Origin: Cyanobium sp. FACHB-13342 | GTDB taxonomy: Bacteria; Cyanobacteriota; Cyanobacteriia; PCC-6307; Cyanobiaceae | NCBI RefSeq assembly: GCF_014697415.1 | Contig: NZ_JACJRT010000008.1 | Location: 413,005 to 477,004 of the forward strand | DNA length: 64,000 nt | Direction: 5' to 3' | In this document: positions 30,935-39,785 of the stretch, piece by piece | How the letters are laid out: each line of letters starts with the position of its first letter | Numbering within the stretch: the stretch's first letter is position 1 | Notes under the pieces: generated by a model | What the model was told of the DNA's origin: nothing | Seen by the model: the letters and a program-made list of their open reading frames with translations, nothing else | Database searches by the model: none | Made by a program: the position numbers and the translations under genes

Positions 30935-32475
30935 TGGCCGGGGATGTGGACTTGGTTGTGGTGGGCAGCGGCCTGGGTGGCCTCTGCGCCGCTGCCATGG
31001 CGGCCCGCTACGGGCTGGAGGTGGTGGTGCTCGAAGCCCACGGTGTGCCCGGTGGCGCCGCCCACGGCTTCAGCCGTCAGGGCTTCCACTTTGAATCCGG
31101 TCCGTCGTTGTGGTCGGGCCTGGGCCGCTGGCCCAGTGCCAATCCCCTGGCCCAGGTGCTGCGGGCCATTGGGGAATCCGTGCCCGTGGCCTCCTATCGC
31201 GACTGGGGCCTGCTGCTGCCGGAGGGAACGCTGAGGGTGGGGGTCGGTCTTGAACCCTTCCTGGAGGTGGTTCGGACCTTGCGGGGGGCAGGACCCAGCG
31301 ATGAATGGGCCCGCTTCATGCAAGAGCTTGAGCCCACATGCAAGGCTGCCCGAGCCCTGCCCCTGCTCGCACTGAGGCCGGGGCTGGGGATGGCCACAAC
31401 GCTCGGCAGCCAGGTGCTCGGCCTGGTGGCGCAGGCTGGCCGTCTGGCCCAGCTGGGGGGAGCCTTCGGGCCGATCGCCCGCCGCCACCTGCGGGATCCA
31501 TTTCTGCTCCATTGGGTGGATCTGCTCTGCTTCCTGATCTCGGGCCTGCCGATGGATCAGACCAGCGCGGCCGCCATGGCGACCCTGTTTGGCGAGTGGT
31601 TTGAACCCGAGGCCACCCTGGACTATCCGATCGGCGGCAGTCCGGCGGTGGTGGCCGCCCTGCAGCGGGGTCTGGAGCGCCACGGGGGTGAACTGCGCAC
31701 AGGCACCGCCGTGGAGAGCATCACCCTTGAGGGTCAGCGGGCCACGGGGGTGACCCTGCGGGATGGCACGGTGCTGCGCGCCCGCCGGGGCGTGATCAGC
31801 AACGCCAGCCCCTGGGACACCCTGGCCCTGCTGCCCGAGGGAGGGGTGGCAGAGCGCTGGGGACGCAAGCAGGCCGCCACTCCGGCTTGCGGGAGCTTTT
31901 TGCACTGGCATGTCGGGCTGCGGGGAGCCAACCTCGAAAGCTTGCCGATTCACCACGTCTGGGTGGGCGACTGGCAGCGGGGGATCGGGGCCGAACGCAA
32001 CATGGTGGTGCTGTCGATGCCCTCGTTGCTGGATCCGAGCCTGGCCCCATCAGGCCACCAGGTGATGCACGGCTACACCCCGGCCAACGAACCCTGGGAG
32101 CTCTGGAAAGACCTGGAGCGGGGCAGCCCTGCCTACTGCGCCCTCAAGGCTGAGCGCTGCGCCATCTTTCACCGCGTGCTGGATCCGCTGATTCCCGATT
32201 GGCGAGACCGGCTGGTGATTGAGCTCCAGGGCACACCCCTCACCCATCGCCATTACCTGAAGGTGCATCAGGGCAGCTATGGACCGGCCTGGCCCGCCAA
32301 TCACGGAGCTTTCCCAGGGGGCAGCACCCCTTGGCCCAACCTGGTGCTCTGCGGCGCTGGGGTGTTTCCGGGAATCGGTGTGCCTCCGGTGGCCGTGAGT
32401 GGCGCCATGGCGGCCCACCGGTTCGTGGACGCGCGCCAACAGAAGGAGCTGCTCGAAAGCCTGGGGCTGCGCTGA
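30934..32475 (+). CDS. FAD-dependent oxidoreductase of the CrtISO/phytoene desaturase type
   Basis: A 513-residue flavoprotein. The FAD Rossmann motif is VVVGSGLGGLCAA (residues 8-20) with the adenine-ribose glutamate in VVLEAHGVPGGAAHGF. The C-terminal NLVLCGAGVFPGIGVPPVA motif is the second FAD contact typical of carotenoid isomerases, phytoene desaturases and retinol saturases. It is probably a carotenoid or isoprenoid redox enzyme at the membrane, with the substrate unknown. It is coupled to the DCC protein. Confidence 0.82.
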   Translation: MAGDVDLVVVGSGLGGLCAAAMAARYGLEVVVLEAHGVPGGAAHGFSRQGFHFESGPSLWSGLGRWPSANPLAQVLRAIGESVPVASYRDWGLLLPEGTLRVGVGLEPFLEVVRTLRGAGPSDEWARFMQELEPTCKAARALPLLALRPGLGMATTLGSQVLGLVAQAGRLAQLGGAFGPIARRHLRDPFLLHWVDLLCFLISGLPMDQTSAAAMATLFGEWFEPEATLDYPIGGSPAVVAALQRGLERHGGELRTGTAVESITLEGQRATGVTLRDGTVLRARRGVISNASPWDTLALLPEGGVAERWGRKQAATPACGSFLHWHVGLRGANLESLPIHHVWVGDWQRGIGAERNMVVLSMPSLLDPSLAPSGHQVMHGYTPANEPWELWKDLERGSPAYCALKAERCAIFHRVLDPLIPDWRDRLVIELQGTPLTHRHYLKVHQGSYGPAWPANHGAFPGGSTPWPNLVLCGAGVFPGIGVPPVAVSGAMAAHRFVDARQQKELLESLGLR

Positions 32476-32544
32476 GACAGCTCAGAAACTCCGGTGCAAC
32501 TCGCCCCTGGCCAGATCGATCGGGGCCAACACCCTGATCAGGGC

Positions 32545-34311
32545 TCAGGACAAGCGAGATCGCAAGCGCGTCAGCAGTCGCCGCCAGCGGGCGCCCCACC
32601 CTGGAGATGGGGATGGGGATGGCTGGGGGGGCTGAATCGCTGAACTGCGCAGATTCAAACCCTCGAGGTAGCGCATCGACTCCCGCAACGACATGGGGGG
32701 GGCGAACAGGAAGCCCTGGCTGAAGCGAAAACCGTGCTCTGACAACCAAGCGCGCTGGGGCTCGGTTTCGACACCCTCGGCGGTCGTACTGAGGTCCAGA
32801 TCCGTTGCCAGGGTGCCCATGGTCGCGACAAGTTTGTTGCTGGGTCGTTGCGGATGATCGAGCATCTGGACAAAGCTCATGTCGATCTTGAAGCCATTGA
32901 TTGGCAGACTCAACAATCTGGACAAAGAGGAATAACCCGTACCAAAATCGTCAATGGTGATTCGAATCCTGCGGTCGCTCAATTGCTTCAAAAATGCTTC
33001 AAATCCTGCGGTACTATCCTGCAGGGACTCCTCAAGGATTTCCATCTGAAGCTGCCAGCCCAAGGGCAAAGCATGGTTGTCAATCAATTGCAATAACTGC
33101 TGACGCATCAAATCATCCTCCAGCAGATTGGCGGAGAGATTCACACTCAGCACCATCTCCCGCCAGGGAACCACCCGAGCCAACGTGGCGGCATCTTCCA
33201 GGCCTCGCTGAATGATCTGAAGGTCCAGCTCCGCAGAGAGACCGATGGCCCGCGCCACGGGCACGAACACAGAGGGGGAGACGATATGGCCATTGCTTCG
33301 CCGCCAGCGGGCCAACACTTCAAAGCCAAGCGGTTCAGCGGTGATGAGGTCAACAATGGGTTGAAAAAATGGAACCATCTCTTTCTGAGCAATGGCCATC
33401 CGCACCTCAGCCTCCAGGGCGTAGCTCTCCTGCGCCAACCGACGGGTCTCTAGATCAAAAAAGCGGAATTGACTCTGGATCTGGCGACTGGCGATCCGCA
33501 GAGCCATGTTGGTGTCGGAGACAATCTCTTCTGAGTCCTTGTAGTCACCGGTCTGAAGGGCGATGCCCACCGCAAGCGCAAGAGGTACCCGATGTTCCGC
33601 AACCCGAAAGGGTTCACTGAAGAGGTCCAGCATCCGCTGCGCAATGGCAGAGAGCTGCTCAGGGTCACTGAAAGCCGGCAGTAACACGAGGAACTGGGAG
33701 TCAGAAAATCGGGCCAGCACGGCAGCCTTCGGCACGGCGTTGATCAAACGGCGTGCCGCCTCATCAATCAAGACCTCAGCGAGGCGGCCGCCCAGAGTGG
33801 CGCTGATACTGCCGTAATCCTTCAGTTCACAGCGCAACAGGGCGAAGGGAGGATGGCCGTCTTCCGCCAGCAGAGCTTCAATCTGCCCGATCAACTGATC
33901 GCGGCTGATCAGCAGGGTCAGAGCACCACGGGACTCACCAGACGGTTCCCGGCTCCCTGCTCCCGCAGGGGGCTGACCAGCCAGGACGGCCTCCAGACTG
34001 GCAACCAGCCAAGCCATCCCCGCCCTTTGGCGGGGGTCGAGGGTCAGGGGCCGGGGGGCATAGAGACAAAGGGCACCGACGCTGTGGCCAGCAGGAGCCA
34101 GCAAGGGATAACGGGCATAGAAGCGCACCCGCTGATCCGAATCTGGCATCCGCAGATCACTCAACCTGGGCTCAGCCGCAGCATCCTCAACGATCAGGAC
34201 CCCATCCGCTGGCATTGGCTGACTGGCCAGAATGACCCTGGCAGCGGTGGCACCCGTCAGCGCTTCGGAGAGATCGCAGACCACCTCCATTTGATCATCG
34301 CTCAGGCCCAT
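32545..34311 (-). CDS. GAF-degenerate GGDEF-EAL protein (probable c-di-GMP phosphodiesterase)
   Basis: A 588-residue cytosolic protein. It has an N-terminal GAF-like domain (1-115, with APAGHSVGALCLYAPRPL), a GGDEF domain whose signature is decayed to SDSQF (203-207), and an EAL domain (about 312-555). EAL catalytic positions are kept: Glu331 in FEVLAR, Asn392 in VNLSAN, Asp454 and Asp455 in DDFGTGYSS, Lys475, and Glu512 in AEGVET. It therefore probably degrades c-di-GMP, with the GGDEF as a GTP-sensing regulator. The ATG at 34311 lies five bases after the upstream stop. A TTG at 34320 overlaps that stop instead. Confidence 0.85.
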   Translation of the reverse strand: MGLSDDQMEVVCDLSEALTGATAARVILASQPMPADGVLIVEDAAAEPRLSDLRMPDSDQRVRFYARYPLLAPAGHSVGALCLYAPRPLTLDPRQRAGMAWLVASLEAVLAGQPPAGAGSREPSGESRGALTLLISRDQLIGQIEALLAEDGHPPFALLRCELKDYGSISATLGGRLAEVLIDEAARRLINAVPKAAVLARFSDSQFLVLLPAFSDPEQLSAIAQRMLDLFSEPFRVAEHRVPLALAVGIALQTGDYKDSEEIVSDTNMALRIASRQIQSQFRFFDLETRRLAQESYALEAEVRMAIAQKEMVPFFQPIVDLITAEPLGFEVLARWRRSNGHIVSPSVFVPVARAIGLSAELDLQIIQRGLEDAATLARVVPWREMVLSVNLSANLLEDDLMRQQLLQLIDNHALPLGWQLQMEILEESLQDSTAGFEAFLKQLSDRRIRITIDDFGTGYSSLSRLLSLPINGFKIDMSFVQMLDHPQRPSNKLVATMGTLATDLDLSTTAEGVETEPQRAWLSEHGFRFSQGFLFAPPMSLRESMRYLEGLNLRSSAIQPPQPSPSPSPGWGARWRRLLTRLRSRLS

Positions 34312-34316
34312 CAGGG

Positions 34317-35630
34317 TCAAGGGTCGGCTCCTGAATCCATGGACTCGGTCGCTGCAAAGGATGAACGCCAGACCCGGCCTGGGGACCAGGGGTCATACAT
34401 CACGTCACCTTGACCCACTGACGACCAACAGATGCGGTTTCTACCTTGATCTTTTGCACGGTAAAGCGCCGCATCGGCCTGGGCATACAAGTGGTTGAAG
34501 TTGTATCCCAACTGCTCCGTGCTGGTCAGCCCAATACTCAAGGTCACGTTGAGCGCTCTCCCCTCCCAACGGGGCTTCAGCGATTCCACCTCAGTGCGGA
34601 GACGCTCCATCAGGAGCATGGCATGGGCAGATGAGCATTGGGCCATGACAATGAACTCCTCTCCACCCAACCGGGCCAAGAGGTCGGTGCCATGCAGCGA
34701 TCGGGCCAGCGCCATGGCAACCTCCCGAAGGACTAAATCTCCGCATTGGTGGCCATAGGTGTCATTAATACTTTTAAAATGATCAAGGTCAAGGATCGCA
34801 AAGACATATGGCAAATCATCTTTTTCACCCTGGGCTAAGAGCTGAATGGCAACATCTACGCAAGACTTGCGATTCATTAAACCGGTCAGATCATCAACCT
34901 CGGCAAACGACTTAACCACGGGCAAAAGACTTCGATAAAGCAGCCGCGCCAACAACCCCAGCACGAACATCACATACAGAATACTGACCAAGAGCACGGC
35001 AAGAAGGTCCCATCCAAGCTGGCCAGAAGCGACCGATGGATCGAAATTGACAACCAATAGATTTGGGCTCCCTGCCTCACCACGATCACCAACATAGGAC
35101 CTAGCAGCCAGACCGATGGTATAACTCTCAGCGGTAGGAAGATAAAAACCCGAGTAAGTTCTGAAGCAGGAAGAGGACGGACCCTGCCTTTCTGTCTCAG
35201 AAGCAAAGCAATCACGGATCTGATTAAATACCGAGTCGCGGTTCTCCGTTCTTGACAACAACGGATCCATCACCAAAAGCCCATCCCAGGCTTGGCGACT
35301 ACTCATCACAATGCGCCCAGCTCGATTGACTACCAAAATATAGTTAACGCCATCCTGCATATCTTCATTGTGCTGAAGTCTATAGCGAGACAGCAAGCCA
35401 TCAAATTGAGATTTTGATATCTGGCTAACTCCCAATACCGAGGTAACCATAGAGCGTATCTCGAGAGCATGTCCCCATATCTCTCGGTTGGATTCAACCA
35501 GGATTCGCCCGGCCAAGCCGGTAAACAAAAATGCCGAGGCCAAGCCAGCCACACTCAAAAATACTCTCGTGCAGCGAACTCGGATATCCCGAGCAAATGC
35601 AGAGCCTACAGAGGACGAATTAAATTGCAC
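34317..35630 (-). CDS. Membrane diguanylate cyclase
   Basis: A 437-residue protein with helix 1 at about residues 22-44, an extracytoplasmic sensor-like region (45-205), helix 2 at about 206-232, and a cytoplasmic GGDEF domain. The active-site motif is GGEEF at 322-326 with DLDHFKSINDTYGHQCGD before it, so synthesis of c-di-GMP is expected. The inhibitory I-site pattern RxxD is HGTD, lacking the arginine, so product inhibition may be weak. The start appears to be GTG at 35630, two bases after the upstream stop. Base composition is clearly richer in AT than the surroundings. Confidence 0.85.
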   Translation of the reverse strand: MQFNSSSVGSAFARDIRVRCTRVFLSVAGLASAFLFTGLAGRILVESNREIWGHALEIRSMVTSVLGVSQISKSQFDGLLSRYRLQHNEDMQDGVNYILVVNRAGRIVMSSRQAWDGLLVMDPLLSRTENRDSVFNQIRDCFASETERQGPSSSCFRTYSGFYLPTAESYTIGLAARSYVGDRGEAGSPNLLVVNFDPSVASGQLGWDLLAVLLVSILYVMFVLGLLARLLYRSLLPVVKSFAEVDDLTGLMNRKSCVDVAIQLLAQGEKDDLPYVFAILDLDHFKSINDTYGHQCGDLVLREVAMALARSLHGTDLLARLGGEEFIVMAQCSSAHAMLLMERLRTEVESLKPRWEGRALNVTLSIGLTSTEQLGYNFNHLYAQADAALYRAKDQGRNRICWSSVGQGDVMYDPWSPGRVWRSSFAATESMDSGADP

Positions 35631-35632
35631 GA

Positions 35633-37147
35633 TTATATGGATCGATCCTCACAGATCCGAGCAGATGATTGTTGCTCAACCGAGGCTTTGCGAATTAACT
35701 CCTGAATTTCAATGACCGAGGCCTGGAGATCCAGGAGGGATGAATGCTCTGCAGCCAGAAAACAATCTTCATCTGGCGTGAGTGATTCTTGGGCAAAAAG
35801 TTGATCCCGCAGCTTTTTGGCAAAAGAAATAGCCTCAGAGATTTGAATAGCGGCAGATTCGATGGAGGGGCGGAGTGCTACTAACTGACTCGCCGCCGAG
35901 TCGTTAAAGATGCGTATGTTTGTGATATCGACTTGATTGCCAACATAGAAATCAGGCTTGCCGGGCTTTCCTCCAAATGGATAAATCGTAAGGCGGTTCC
36001 AGAATTTTTCACCATTCAATCGATAATTTATGAGCTCGCACGAATAGGATTTGCCTTCTCGAATTGCTCGTGCAATTTCAGAAACAGTCACAGGATCGGT
36101 ATCTGGCCCACGCAGAAACCGACAGTTGAAACCAGATGCTTTTTCCTTGGGATAGCCGGTGATCCTGCAAAAAGCCTCATTAACGTAAATCAACGGGTAA
36201 TCATCTTGCCGCATGTCAGCGATAGAGACACCGAAAGTAGCATTTTCAACAACGGCGCCAAGCAGGGAAAGCTCCTGCACTTGTTGTCGCAACTTATCGG
36301 AAAGATTCACTTCCCTACGACTGCCTTCACGCAATCGATCGTTGGTAGTCAGCAACAAGCGATTTTGGCGCTGAAACGTGGCTGTAGCACCAACAGAGAC
36401 AAGTCCGAGCAAACCAACATAGCCCACAAGATATCCGATCTGTCCAAACCCATCAACCTGAATCCCGCGAACGGTGACTTCCTGGATGCCGCGGACATCT
36501 CCAACTTTCCAATCTTTCCGCGGTGAATCCGGGTGCTGATTATGGCAAGTGACGCAGGCTGGGCGCATCAAAACTGGTGTTGCCAACCTGTAGGTTGAGC
36601 GTCCAAGCCATGGTCGCTCTAACTTCACATAACGGGGTAGCTCAGGATCTTGGCGAAAAGCCCGGAGAGCATCGGTCTCAAACCCATCCAAGGGTGGTAC
36701 ATCCCGCTTGGCGAATGGATAGTCCGACAGGAACGCATAATTAATGCGTCCATCGCTATGGGCGCTGTCAAACAGGGCACCTAATTCGATGGACAAGGTG
36801 GCTGGAATCGGAATACCACCATGCACATCGCGATAATTTTCCGTAAACACAGCCTGCCCATTTGCTTCCTGAAGACGGGCGACCACATTGTCAGCGTAAT
36901 AACCCCGAATTCCAGTAGCCAGGGTGGAGATCTCATCGGCTTGGAGCTCCATCTGCTTAACCGTGGCGGCAGACAAGCTGCTCGCCATCACGAACGGCAA
37001 GCCAATCAAACAAACGATCAATAGGACCAGCACAAACGCAGGTTTGCTAACCAAACGCCAACCACGGGAAAACCAGCTGGACAGCCCAAGGTGGCTTTCC
37101 CGGCTTGCAGCCGATCTTGAAGGCTGGGCCCGAATCGGATCTACCAT
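35633..37147 (-). CDS. Membrane haem (DUF3365) and LOV sensor protein
   Basis: A 504-residue protein. Helix 1 is at about 36-58; an extracytoplasmic DUF3365/Tll0287-like domain follows with the c-type haem motif CVTCH at 198-202; helix 2 is at about 237-257. A helical linker (280-297) leads to a PAS/LOV domain with flavin-binding Cys342 in FNCRFLRG, the NYRLNGEKFWNRLTI strand and Gln405 in VGNQVDIT. A short helical tail follows with no kinase, GGDEF or EAL domain. It should sense blue light by flavin-cysteine adduct and perhaps redox or ligand by haem. The next gene begins two bases after its stop. About 37 percent GC in a sampled 60 bases at 36001. Confidence 0.85.
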   Translation of the reverse strand: MVDPIRAQPSRSAASRESHLGLSSWFSRGWRLVSKPAFVLVLLIVCLIGLPFVMASSLSAATVKQMELQADEISTLATGIRGYYADNVVARLQEANGQAVFTENYRDVHGGIPIPATLSIELGALFDSAHSDGRINYAFLSDYPFAKRDVPPLDGFETDALRAFRQDPELPRYVKLERPWLGRSTYRLATPVLMRPACVTCHNQHPDSPRKDWKVGDVRGIQEVTVRGIQVDGFGQIGYLVGYVGLLGLVSVGATATFQRQNRLLLTTNDRLREGSRREVNLSDKLRQQVQELSLLGAVVENATFGVSIADMRQDDYPLIYVNEAFCRITGYPKEKASGFNCRFLRGPDTDPVTVSEIARAIREGKSYSCELINYRLNGEKFWNRLTIYPFGGKPGKPDFYVGNQVDITNIRIFNDSAASQLVALRPSIESAAIQISEAISFAKKLRDQLFAQESLTPDEDCFLAAEHSSLLDLQASVIEIQELIRKASVEQQSSARICEDRSI

Positions 37148-37212
37148 TGACCCAATCTAGTTTAGCGATGCTGCCGTGAGCTCGGCCCGTCGCAGCCCTC
37201 CCGCCAACCGAC

Positions 37213-37638
37213 TCAGAAACTGCGGCGCAACTGGGCCGTAGCCAGCTGCACCTCCCGCAGAAAGAGCAGCACCGCCACCATCAGACACAGCATCGCCAGA
37301 ACAAACAGGGGCACCACCACCAAGGCCAGATCGATCTGGGCCACCACACTGATGAACACAATGGCCACCACCAGGGCCACCAGCAGCATGGTGACGGTGC
37401 AGAAGCCGATGGCCTTGAGAATCAGGCCCATGCGCTGCTTCTGGCCCTGGAGCTCCAGGCGCCCAGAGCGGCCCGTGTCCTGCCCGGAATCACGACCCTG
37501 CTCCTGCAGCACCCGGGCCCGGTCGATCAGGCGGGTGAGCCGATTGGTGAGCACCATCAGCAGGCCACTCATGCTGGCCAGCAGAAACACCGGCGCCAGG
37601 GACAGCTGGATGGCCTGGGCCAGGGCATGGGATGGCAT
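37213..37638 (-). CDS. DUF2721 family membrane protein
   Basis: A 141-residue membrane protein with helices at about residues 10-30, 70-95 and 100-122. The segment LLMVLTNRLTRLIDRARVL between helices 1 and 2 is the DUF2721 hallmark. The function is unknown. It lies 65 bases downstream of the sensor operon on the same strand, but its GC-rich composition matches the rest of the window, so it is probably not part of that operon. Confidence 0.78.
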   Translation of the reverse strand: MPSHALAQAIQLSLAPVFLLASMSGLLMVLTNRLTRLIDRARVLQEQGRDSGQDTGRSGRLELQGQKQRMGLILKAIGFCTVTMLLVALVVAIVFISVVAQIDLALVVVPLFVLAMLCLMVAVLLFLREVQLATAQLRRSF

Positions 37639-37679
37639 CAGCAGGAGCGCCGGAGAAGCCGAGCAAACCTAGCCGCGTC

Positions 37680-38609
37680 TCAGACCTCGTCCTCCTGCGG
37701 GGGTTCGAGCTGAATGGTGCTGTGGGCAATGCCCAGTTGGGCCAACTGTTGCTTGGCCAGGTGCAGCCAGTCGAGGTCGTTGCCCGTGCCCGGACGCCGC
37801 ACCACATGGGCGGTTAAGGCACTTTGGGAGGTGCTCAATCCCCACACGTGCAGGTGGTGCACGTTCAAGACCCCCGGCAGGTCGCGCAGGGTGGCCTCCA
37901 CGTCCGCCAGTTCAATGCCGGCCGGCACGGCATCGAGGGAGATGCCCATGGCCTGGCGCAGCAGCGCAAAGCCGCTCCAGGCCACCGCCAGGCCCACGCC
38001 GATGGCGGTGGCCGCATCGAGCCAGTTCCAGCCCGTGGCTGCAACAACGAGGGCGGCCACCAGGACGGCGGCGGAAACGGCCGCATCGGTGAGCAGGTGC
38101 ACAACGGCCGCCTGACGGTTCAGGTCGTGGCGGCTGTCGGCTCCGAACAGGCGGGCCGACAGGAGGTTCACGGCCACGCCGATCGCAGCGGCCCAAAGCA
38201 CCGGACCGGTGGTCACCGCCACCGGGTTGAACAGGCGCTGCAGGCCCTCCACCAGCACCACCGCCGACGCCATCAGAATCAACACCGCGTTGGCCAGCGA
38301 CGCCAACTGGGTGCTGCGGCCAAAGCCGTAGGTGTACCGCGCCGAGGGGGCTCGGGCACTGAACCGTTCCGCAGCCCAGCCCAACAGCAGCCCGGCCACA
38401 TCCCCCAGGTTGTGGATCGCATCGCTGATCAGGGCCAGGGAGCCGAAGGCCAGGCCGATCACCAACTGCAGAGCCGAGAGGCCGGTATTGAGGATCACGC
38501 TCCAGCGGAAGGCGGCGGCTGAACCGGGGCGGTGCTGGTGCTGCCGCCGGTGGGGCTGCCGTTGGGTCTCCACCGCCGGATGGCTGGAGATGGGGTGCGG
38601 AGGGGCCAA
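37680..38609 (-). CDS. Cation diffusion facilitator family transporter
   Basis: A 309-residue proton-coupled metal exporter. It has six membrane helices, a His-rich N-terminus (HPISSHPAVETQRQPHRRQHQ) and the two metal motifs SDAIHNLGD and HLLTDAAVS (HxxxD in each). A C-terminal cytoplasmic domain begins near VPAGIELADVEATLRDL. Zn or Co/Fe export is usual for the family; the metal cannot be read here. The start is TTG at 38609; GTG ten codons in is an alternative. Confidence 0.88.
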   Translation of the reverse strand: MAPPHPISSHPAVETQRQPHRRQHQHRPGSAAAFRWSVILNTGLSALQLVIGLAFGSLALISDAIHNLGDVAGLLLGWAAERFSARAPSARYTYGFGRSTQLASLANAVLILMASAVVLVEGLQRLFNPVAVTTGPVLWAAAIGVAVNLLSARLFGADSRHDLNRQAAVVHLLTDAAVSAAVLVAALVVAATGWNWLDAATAIGVGLAVAWSGFALLRQAMGISLDAVPAGIELADVEATLRDLPGVLNVHHLHVWGLSTSQSALTAHVVRRPGTGNDLDWLHLAKQQLAQLGIAHSTIQLEPPQEDEV

Positions 38610-38714
38610 GGACAGTTCCAGAGGTCAGCGCAAGTCTGGGCAGGGCCAGGGACATCAGCCACAGGCCGGCGCCGATCCGGCCCCGCCCTGCCATCCCTGG
38701 GTACGGTGTGGTCC

Positions 38715-39368
38715 ATGCAGGCCCCTGAACCTCTGTTGCAACGCCTGGCCTCCGTGCCGGGTATGGAAGCGGGCCGGCGACGGCTGGTGCTGCTGCTCCC
38801 CCAACTTGGGGATTTCGACAGCCTGGAATACGCCCAGGCCCTGGTGCCCGCCCTGCCCCAACTGGCGGCGGCCCAGGTGGAGCTGCTGGCCATCGGCATC
38901 GGCAACCCGGCCGGAGCCGACCGCTTCTGCCGGTTCACCGGGTTCCCCCGCGAGCGGCTGCTGGTGGATGGCGAGCCCAGCCTGCACCGGGCCCTGGGCC
39001 TGTATGCCGGCTTGCAGGTGCCGGGAGGAGCCTGGCCCGGACTGCTGCTGATGTGCGCCGGCATCGGCTCGCCCGGCACCCTGGCCGAGGTGCTGCGCGG
39101 CTACAGCGGCGACCGCACGGCGGCACTGCGGCCCTTCGAGCTGGCCACGGTGCGGCTGCGCAACATGGTGGAGGTGCTGGGCGCCTGGCGCACCTACGTG
39201 CCCACGGACGACCACATCACCCAACGGGGCGGCACCTACCTGCTGGAGAGCGACGACAGCCTGCTCTACAGCTACCGCGACCCGGGCATTCTGGGATTTT
39301 CGGCCACGATGGCCGAGCCCCTGAGCTTTCTGACCCCCTACCTCAGCCCATCGCCTGGCCAACCATGA
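38715..39368 (+). CDS. AhpC/TSA-like (PrxL2-type) protein
   Basis: A 217-residue thioredoxin-fold protein. The fold is recognised from LVLLLPQLGDFDSLEYAQAL, the strand VELLAIGIGNPAGADRF and FCRFTGFPRERLLVDGEP, as in the AhpC/TSA and PrxL2 proteins of cyanobacteria. The peroxidatic TxxC position reads GDFDSLEYA with no cysteine, so it is probably not a peroxidase by the usual mechanism. The ATG at 38715 is used. The stop overlaps the start of the DUF1499 gene (ATGA). Confidence 0.7.
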   Translation: MQAPEPLLQRLASVPGMEAGRRRLVLLLPQLGDFDSLEYAQALVPALPQLAAAQVELLAIGIGNPAGADRFCRFTGFPRERLLVDGEPSLHRALGLYAGLQVPGGAWPGLLLMCAGIGSPGTLAEVLRGYSGDRTAALRPFELATVRLRNMVEVLGAWRTYVPTDDHITQRGGTYLLESDDSLLYSYRDPGILGFSATMAEPLSFLTPYLSPSPGQP

Positions 39369-39778
39369 ACGCCCTTTTGCAGCCCCTGTTGTTGGTGATC
39401 AGCCTGGCCCTGTTTCAGCTGGTGGGGCCGGTTCCAACGGAGCTGGGGGTGCACGACGGCAGCCTGGCCGCCTGCCCTTCTCCGGCCCACTGCGCCCGGA
39501 GCAACTGGGCGGTGGCCGATCCGGAGGCTGCGCTGGCAACCCTTGTGCCCGTGATTGAGGGCATGCCCCGCACCGAGGTGGTGGAGCAGGGGGCTGGCTA
39601 CCTCCACGCCACCGCGAGCAGCGCCCTGTTCGGGTTCGTCGACGACCTGGAGCTCTACGCCGACACCGCCCATGGCCAACTGCAGGCGCGCTCCGTGTCG
39701 CGTCTTGGTGATTCCGATCTCGGGGTGAACGGCCGGCGGCTGGCCGCCCTGGAAGCGGCGCTCCGCCCAGGGGCTTAA
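39365..39778 (+). CDS. DUF1499 family exported protein
   Basis: A 137-residue protein with an N-terminal hydrophobic signal or anchor (LLQPLLLVISLALFQLV) and the DUF1499 region PAHCARSNW, TEVVEQGAGYLHATASSALFGFVDDLELY and RSVSRLGDSDLGVNGRRLAAL. DUF1499 proteins are lumenal or periplasmic and of unknown function. The ATG overlaps the stop of the AhpC-like gene, so the pair is co-translated. Confidence 0.85.
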   Translation: MNALLQPLLLVISLALFQLVGPVPTELGVHDGSLAACPSPAHCARSNWAVADPEAALATLVPVIEGMPRTEVVEQGAGYLHATASSALFGFVDDLELYADTAHGQLQARSVSRLGDSDLGVNGRRLAALEAALRPGA

Positions 39779-39785
39779 GGGGCGA

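Noticed and set aside
32950..32966. GATTCGAATCC resembling a tRNA T-loop
   Set aside because: It lies inside the EAL gene in frame and no acceptor or anticodon stem fits around it.
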